From positions 8,321 to 25,960 of the forward strand of contig DIPA01000066.1 of the NCBI GenBank assembly GCA_002427055.1: 17,640 bases of DNA. The letters run 5' to 3'. Every line of letters begins with the position of its first letter. Position 1 is the stretch's first letter. This document shows, in pieces, positions 14,158 to 17,640 of the stretch. Origin of the DNA: Firmicutes bacterium UBA5500. Its GTDB lineage: Bacteria > Bacillota > UBA994 > UBA5500. The notes below the pieces were generated by a model that saw only the letters and a program-made list of their open reading frames with translations, had not been told where the DNA came from and made no database searches. Made by a program: the position numbers and the translations under genes.

Positions 14158-15267
14158 CTAACTTCTCGTTCTCTCGCCTAGCGCCAAAATCTCCTGCAAT
14201 ACTAACTCACGTCGCTCAGCAACGCGCCGAAAATCCATCTGGGGCACATAAAGCGACTCGAGATAGGCGTGGTTTTGGTGAGCCCTCACGATAAAGGCAA
14301 TAGCCTCTGCTAATGCTGCCTGATAGGCGTCCCGCAATCCCGCCAAATCGTTGACATAAGGGGCTAGCTTATCACAATCCACATAATTAAGTGTATCAAT
14401 AACTATATCCCCTACTGCACAGGAAATGACATGAGGTTCACTAGCATTACAGATAGTAATACCAAGCTTGGGAATGAGCACATGGTCTATACGTTCTGGA
14501 TCAAGGGCGCAGTGATACACTTCAACATCATAATTTCGCTGTTGGGCAGCCGCTAGTACTTTACTGATAATAGTCGTGCGGCCGGTACCCGCAGTCCCTC
14601 GTATGAGCACTCTTGTTGTCGACCCGGCCACAAGGGTTGGCAGGTGATTAACTAACCCTTGTGGTGTGATAGCACTAGCAAACAAGTGACGCTCGCGAGC
14701 AGGCTGTAGACAAGGACTTGCATTTCCCAATAGCTCCTGTATGGTGATAGCTGCTACCCTATTGAGCCCTACCAGATCAAGAGCGCCTAACTCTCGAATG
14801 TAAGATTCTATCTCATCATTTAGCTCTCGTGCTAGCCGCAAATAAGCATAAGCACGCCGAAAGAGGAAACTGCTTCTATTTACGCCTGCCTGTACCGCAT
14901 CCCGGTTGTGCTGGAGAGCTATCTCGTCCCAATAATCGGCAAGATCAATTACCGACTCAACTACCCCTGGATGCTTAGGATCAATTACATGAGGAGCCGT
15001 ACCGTCAACCATGAACACTCCCAAACTGGGTATATATATGCCATCCAACGAGTTGCTATCCGATGAGCAATAATACTCTTCTAGTGAATACCCGTAGCCA
15101 AGCAGCTGCACAGCTATCTGGCGCATGAAACTTGACTTCCCCGTACCTGGACCACCCTTCAGAATATACGTCTTAGCACTTTCGCCGCTCACTACTTGTT
15201 CATAGAAGGAATAAAAGCCATATCCCGTATTTCCGCCGAGGAACATCTTACGAATGCGTGTCATCAT
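14158..15267 (-). CDS. Tandem P-loop ATPase of the PRK06851 type, function unknown
   Basis: A soluble protein of 369 residues built of two copies of one module. The first has Walker A GGPGTGKSS (38-46), then EEYYCSSDSNSLDGIYIPSL and DGTAPHV. The second has GTAGTGRTT (224-232), then EVYHCALDPERIDHVLIPKL and SEPHV. The matching order of P-loop, Tyr-x-Cys and IPxLG elements shows an internal duplication. In the second Walker A the invariant Lys is Arg230, so that site may have lost ATP hydrolysis. Overall it resembles the uncharacterised PRK06851 ATPases of Firmicutes. The start is the ATG at 15267, with GGAGGGG upstream, giving RKMFLGGNTGYGFYSFYE near the N-terminus. The frame extends to 15375, but those residues are Cys-rich and not family-like. 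It stands alone, divergent from the DUF503 gene. Confidence 0.85.
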   Translation of the reverse strand: MMTRIRKMFLGGNTGYGFYSFYEQVVSGESAKTYILKGGPGTGKSSFMRQIAVQLLGYGYSLEEYYCSSDSNSLDGIYIPSLGVFMVDGTAPHVIDPKHPGVVESVIDLADYWDEIALQHNRDAVQAGVNRSSFLFRRAYAYLRLARELNDEIESYIRELGALDLVGLNRVAAITIQELLGNASPCLQPARERHLFASAITPQGLVNHLPTLVAGSTTRVLIRGTAGTGRTTIISKVLAAAQQRNYDVEVYHCALDPERIDHVLIPKLGITICNASEPHVISCAVGDIVIDTLNYVDCDKLAPYVNDLAGLRDAYQAALAEAIAFIVRAHQNHAYLESLYVPQMDFRRVAERRELVLQEILALGERTRS

Positions 15268-15400
15268 GCCACCCCTCCAGTCGAACGATTCCCTACATGC
15301 TATGCCCCATACAAAACAACTGATACACTCAAAGGCGTTAGCTTCTGCCAAGACTTGAGCTTTGTATAGAACCACTTTCTAGTAGGCACCTTACCGACTA

Positions 15401-15409
15401 TGTTAGAAT
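15401..15409 (+). promoter_or_regulatory. Extended -10 promoter of the DUF503 operon
   Basis: TGTTAGAAT matches an extended -10 element (TG, one base, then TAGAAT). No convincing -35 is seen. The predicted transcript start near 15416 leaves about 38 bases before the TTG start. Confidence 0.5.
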
Positions 15410-15453
15410 AAGCACGTGGAGTAAAATAGCTTAGGCGCATGGGAGGTGTACAC

Positions 15454-15735
15454 TTGATTGTGGGAGTTTGTCTGCTAACATTACGGTTACATTCAACGCA
15501 CTCTCTGAAAGAAAAACGCTCAGTTATTAAACGACTTGTTGCACGTATGCAGAATCAGTTAAACGTTAGTGTTGCGGAAGTAGACGCTCATGATATCTGG
15601 GGAAAGGCAGTCATTGCCTTAAGCACTGTCAGCCTTAGTGAGGAAGTAATACGTGGTATTTTCCAGCAGGCAGAAACTCTAACTGAGCAGGTGCCTGGTG
15701 TGGAGTTAATAGATGTTTCTGTTTCATTACTATAA
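15454..15735 (+). CDS. DUF503-family protein
   Basis: A small soluble protein of 93 residues of the DUF503 family (relatives of YlxP). Its typical features are an N-terminal IVGVCLLTLRLH strand, HSLKEKRSVIKRLVARMQNQ, and NVSVAEVDAHDIWGKAVIAL. The function is not established; in many Firmicutes a member lies in the nusA-infB-rbfA region, but here it is with a methyltransferase. The start is the TTG at 15454, with GGAGGTG five bases upstream, giving the usual MIVGV beginning. The ATG at 15439 is in frame but overlaps that ribosome site. Its stop is 25 bases before the methyltransferase start, so the two likely form an operon. Confidence 0.9.
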   Translation: MIVGVCLLTLRLHSTHSLKEKRSVIKRLVARMQNQLNVSVAEVDAHDIWGKAVIALSTVSLSEEVIRGIFQQAETLTEQVPGVELIDVSVSLL

Positions 15736-15760
15736 ATGAGAGCACTAGCGGGGTGATAAG

Positions 15761-16927
15761 ATGCAAAAAGTCGTCGATTTGTTGGCAAGCCTACTAAGCG
15801 ATGAGTCACTGCTTTCAGGCACCATCAGCAGTCCGAGAGATAAGAAATCTCCGGTCACTAAAGTCAGTACCAGACCAATGTTACTGCGAGATCGCTTGCT
15901 GTATCAGTTTACATATCATGAGGCAAAACGTGTCACTCATCGTAACCTTGACCAAACAGAAAGCCAAGCTGAAATAACTGCCCTACTAAAGCAGCACTTT
16001 AATCAAGCTCAGTTATTCACGCAGCAGGCTGATTACCATATTTTTGTGAACGCCAATGGGAAAGCCAAAGTCTTAACGCGGCCACCTAGCAAGCAAGGCA
16101 CTACCAGCACACACAACCGCAGCAAACATTACATCATACCTAACGATCAACCTTGTTCTTTTTTGACTCGGCTGGGTGTTATGAATAAACGAGGTCAAGT
16201 GTTACCATCTCGCATGGGTAAGTTCAAGCAGGTCAATCGTTTTTTGGAGATGGTAGCCGATGTGGTTGACTACCTATCTACTGATCGAGAGCTATGCATC
16301 GTTGATTTTGGCTGCGGCAAATCATATCTTACCTTCGCCCTTTACCATTATCTGCACGAAATAAGAAATCTCAACGTGCAGATTATCGGCCTAGATCTGA
16401 AGGAAGAAGTAGTACGCCACTGTAACGATATTGCCCAAGATCTCAAATGGCCCAAGCTTCGTTTCTGGGCAGGCGATATTAAGGATTATCAGCACAGGGA
16501 AAGCGTCGATATGGTCGTCAGCCTGCATGCCTGCGATACAGCTACCGATATTGCTCTAGCCAAAGCGGTAGAATGGCAGAGTCAAGTTATCCTGTCCGTA
16601 CCTTGCTGTCAGCATGAGCTTCTACGACAGATCGAAAATACTGCCATGCGCCCGCTCATTAAACACGGAATTCTCAAGGAACGTCTAGCAGCTTTAGTAA
16701 CTGATAGCCTACGCGCATCAGCCCTAGAAGTAGCAGGATATAACGTGCAAGTTTTGGAATTCGTGGAGACAGAACATACGGCTAAGAATCTGCTCATCCG
16801 TGCTGTCCGACCAAGCCAACCAAAAGATACGCAGCAAGCAAAAAAAGAATATGTGACCTTTCGTGATGCCTGGTCAATCAGAAACCCCTTCATTGAAAAA
16901 GCTTTTGGGCACCTTCTGCAAGAGTGA
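15761..16927 (+). CDS. Class I SAM-dependent methyltransferase, uncharacterised
   Basis: A 388-residue protein with a Rossmann-type methyltransferase domain in its second half. IVDFGCGKSYLTF (180-192) is motif I for S-adenosylmethionine, GLDLK (210-214) ends strand two, and VSLHACDTATDIALAKA (253-269) is characteristic of the PF13679-like methyltransferase group. SVPCCQHEL (279-287) follows, at the position of the motif IV region. The N-terminal 150 residues have no motif I recognise; they include a basic stretch and could hold a substrate-binding domain. Relatives act on RNA or protein, but the substrate cannot be told from sequence. The ATG has GGGGTGA four bases upstream. It is the second gene after DUF503 and is followed by a terminator. 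Confidence 0.85.
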   Translation: MQKVVDLLASLLSDESLLSGTISSPRDKKSPVTKVSTRPMLLRDRLLYQFTYHEAKRVTHRNLDQTESQAEITALLKQHFNQAQLFTQQADYHIFVNANGKAKVLTRPPSKQGTTSTHNRSKHYIIPNDQPCSFLTRLGVMNKRGQVLPSRMGKFKQVNRFLEMVADVVDYLSTDRELCIVDFGCGKSYLTFALYHYLHEIRNLNVQIIGLDLKEEVVRHCNDIAQDLKWPKLRFWAGDIKDYQHRESVDMVVSLHACDTATDIALAKAVEWQSQVILSVPCCQHELLRQIENTAMRPLIKHGILKERLAALVTDSLRASALEVAGYNVQVLEFVETEHTAKNLLIRAVRPSQPKDTQQAKKEYVTFRDAWSIRNPFIEKAFGHLLQE

Positions 16928-16992
16928 ATTGAAACCTACTTGCTGCCTGAGTTGCCTCTGTCAAGTTGACTGGAGAAATAACAAGAGTGCTT

Positions 16993-17030
16993 GCTTCTTA
17001 GGACAAATTCCTGAGGAGCCTTTTTCTTTT
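16993..17030 (+). terminator. Intrinsic terminator of the DUF503-methyltransferase operon
   Basis: GCTTCTTAGGA pairs with TCCTGAGGAGC (11 pairs, two of them G-U) around loop CAAAT, followed by CTTTTTCTTTT. It lies about 65 bases past the methyltransferase stop. Confidence 0.85.
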
Positions 17031-17080
17031 GCAGAGTCAGTTGGCTAATATTCATAATAGATATTCTTCCGCTACAACTA

Positions 17081-17109
17081 TTTACACGTATACATTATAC
17101 GTATACAAT
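17081..17109 (+). promoter_or_regulatory. Promoter of the [2Fe-2S]/hydrogenase-like operon
   Basis: -35 TTTACA (17081-17086) and -10 TACAAT (17104-17109) are each one base from consensus and are separated by exactly 17 bases. Predicted start near 17116, about 55 bases before the first start codon. Confidence 0.75.
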
Positions 17110-17114
17110 TGTAC
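17087..17114. promoter_or_regulatory. GTATAC-type operator inside the promoter spacer
   Basis: CGTATA-CAT-TATACG (17087-17101) is a perfect inverted repeat in the -35/-10 spacer. ACGTATAC occurs twice, 13 bases apart (17086-17093, 17099-17106). Two further palindromes overlap: TATACGTATA (17096-17105) and TACAATTGTA (17104-17113), the latter covering the -10 box. A regulator bound here should block RNA polymerase. I do not know which family binds it. Confidence 0.6.
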
Positions 17115-17123
17115 TGACGAACT

Positions 17124-17141
17124 TTGTTATTTAATTAACAA
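17124..17141. promoter_or_regulatory. Rex operator
   Basis: TTGTTATTTAATTAACAA matches the Rex consensus TTGTTAA-N4-TTAACAA at 13 of 14 fixed positions. Rex is a repressor released by NADH and typically controls fermentation, hydrogenase and electron-transfer genes in Gram-positive anaerobes. The site lies at about +9 to +26 of the predicted transcript, where binding would block elongation or initiation. Confidence 0.85.
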
Positions 17142-17170
17142 TGTCTTACATGGAAGAGAGGTGTGAAGAG

Positions 17171-17416
17171 ATGACATCAATCTACGTCTGTATCGGTAGT
17201 GGTTGCCATTTGAAAGGTTCCTATCAGATCATCGACAAGCTGAAGAAGCTGCTTGCATCTACCGAAACACCAGGAGAGATCAAACTCGCGGCCTCATTTT
17301 GCCAAGGTTGTTGCACAGAGGGTGTTGTAGTCAAGATCAACGATGAGCTAATCAAGAATGTTAGTCCCGATAATATTACGGCCATTTTTGAGGAAAAGGT
17401 GCTGAAGCGCGCATGA
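17171..17416 (+). CDS. Thioredoxin-like [2Fe-2S] ferredoxin domain protein
   Basis: An 81-residue protein of the NuoE/HndA C-terminal type. IYVCIGSGCHLKGS (Cys7, Cys12) and SFCQGCCTEGVVV (Cys44, Cys47, Cys48) give the C-x4-C and C-x2/3-C ligands expected for a [2Fe-2S] cluster. It lacks the N-terminal helical domain of full NuoE, as do many small stand-alone members. The start is the ATG at 17171, with AGGTG seven bases upstream; an in-frame ATG at 17141 overlaps the Rex operator and has no ribosome site. The stop overlaps the next start as ATGA, implying coupling. It likely passes electrons to or from the iron-sulfur protein that follows. Control by Rex and by the spacer dyad is predicted. 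Confidence 0.88.
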   Translation: MTSIYVCIGSGCHLKGSYQIIDKLKKLLASTETPGEIKLAASFCQGCCTEGVVVKINDELIKNVSPDNITAIFEEKVLKRA

Positions 17417-17640
17417 ACACCCCCATCACGACTCTAAAAGCCAAGTGCCGAGACTGCCACCGTTGTATCCGCGCTTGCCAGGTGAAAGCCATCAGTTTGC
17501 GTTCAGGACAAGCCAATGTGGTACCAGAATTATGTATTAGTTGCGGCTTATGCGTTGAAGCTTGCCCTCAGAAAGCAAAGACGGTTGTCTCTCAAAGCGA
17601 CGAGGTCTTAGCGTTACTAGGCGCAAAAGAGAATGTTATC
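17413..17640 (+). CDS. Iron-sulfur protein, N-terminus like [FeFe]-hydrogenase-type proteins (partial)
   Basis: The first 76 codons of a gene cut by the window end. Two [4Fe-4S] motifs are visible: Cys12/15/18/22 (CRDCHRCIRAC, followed by Gln instead of the usual Pro) and Cys41/44/47/51 (CISCGLCVEACP). KAKCRDCHRC followed by VKAIS, then a strand, a second cluster, PQKAK and a region ending in NVI is the usual beginning of clostridial proteins annotated as [FeFe]-hydrogenase large-subunit C-terminal domain proteins, including the putative sensory forms with PAS domains. The catalytic H-cluster region would be outside the window, so the hydrogenase call is inference. The ATG overlaps the previous stop. 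An alternative is another electron-transfer protein with two clusters. Confidence 0.7.
   Translation, partial: MNTPITTLKAKCRDCHRCIRACQVKAISLRSGQANVVPELCISCGLCVEACPQKAKTVVSQSDEVLALLGAKENVI

Noticed and set aside
15015..15034. Possible programmed site or promoter in an AT-rich spot within the double P-loop ATPase gene (ATATATAT)
   Set aside because: Encodes the conserved IYIPSLG segment of the protein; no paired -35 or structural context.
16928..17080. Possible small gene between the methyltransferase and the hydrogenase-like operon
   Set aside because: The stretch holds the terminator and AT-rich promoter approach; open frames there lack ribosome sites and overlap the terminator stem.

Overview
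The window looks like chromosomal DNA from an anaerobic, probably spore-forming Firmicute of the class Clostridia. The evidence is a four-subunit ferredoxin-dependent 2-oxoacid oxidoreductase, a T-box-controlled trpS, strong AGGAGG-type ribosome binding sites with frequent GTG and TTG starts, families typical of this class (YitT, DUF503, PRK06851-like ATPase, LysM protein), and the start of a Rex-controlled [FeFe]-hydrogenase-like operon. Base composition is close to balanced and fairly uniform. I see no mobile element, tRNA, rRNA or CRISPR array.

Left part, all on the minus strand (about 52-10187). A redox operon reads right to left: a P-loop ATPase (3619-4290), then korA, korB, korC and korD with overlapping or near-overlapping ends, then a sirtuin-like deacetylase (52-684). 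Next to the right is lepB (signal peptidase I), with its own terminator and extended -10 promoter. Then trpS (5115-6098), preceded by a complete T-box leader with a UGG (Trp) specifier, an antiterminator motif, an intrinsic terminator and a good sigma-A promoter. Then tex, an M20 amidohydrolase and a small membrane-anchored protein of unknown function, probably co-transcribed.

Middle (10290-15270). On the plus strand are a YitT-family membrane protein and a LysM/TolB-propeller protein without a signal peptide. Facing the latter, across a shared hairpin terminator, is a minus-strand gene for a protein with three peptidoglycan-binding-like repeats. It is broken by one extra base in a run of eight Gs, exactly at the start of the third repeat. 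Divergent from it is a small gene for a membrane-anchored protein with a Cys-rich, highly acidic tail, with an 8-bp dyad just upstream of its -10 box. Then comes a minus-strand ATPase built from two copies of a P-loop module, the second with Arg in place of the Walker A Lys.

Right part, plus strand (15400-17640). A DUF503 gene and a SAM-dependent methyltransferase form a short operon ended by a terminator. After it is the most elaborate control region of the window: a near-consensus promoter whose -35/-10 spacer is filled by a GTATAC-type dyad, followed by a near-perfect Rex operator in the leader. It drives a thioredoxin-like [2Fe-2S] protein and an iron-sulfur protein whose N-terminus resembles [FeFe]-hydrogenase-like proteins; that gene runs off the window.

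No wholly new multi-gene system is evident. The best leads are the doubly regulated hydrogenase-like operon, the homopolymer frameshift in the three-repeat protein, the Cys-rich acidic-tail protein, the divergent sirtuin, and the double P-loop ATPase.
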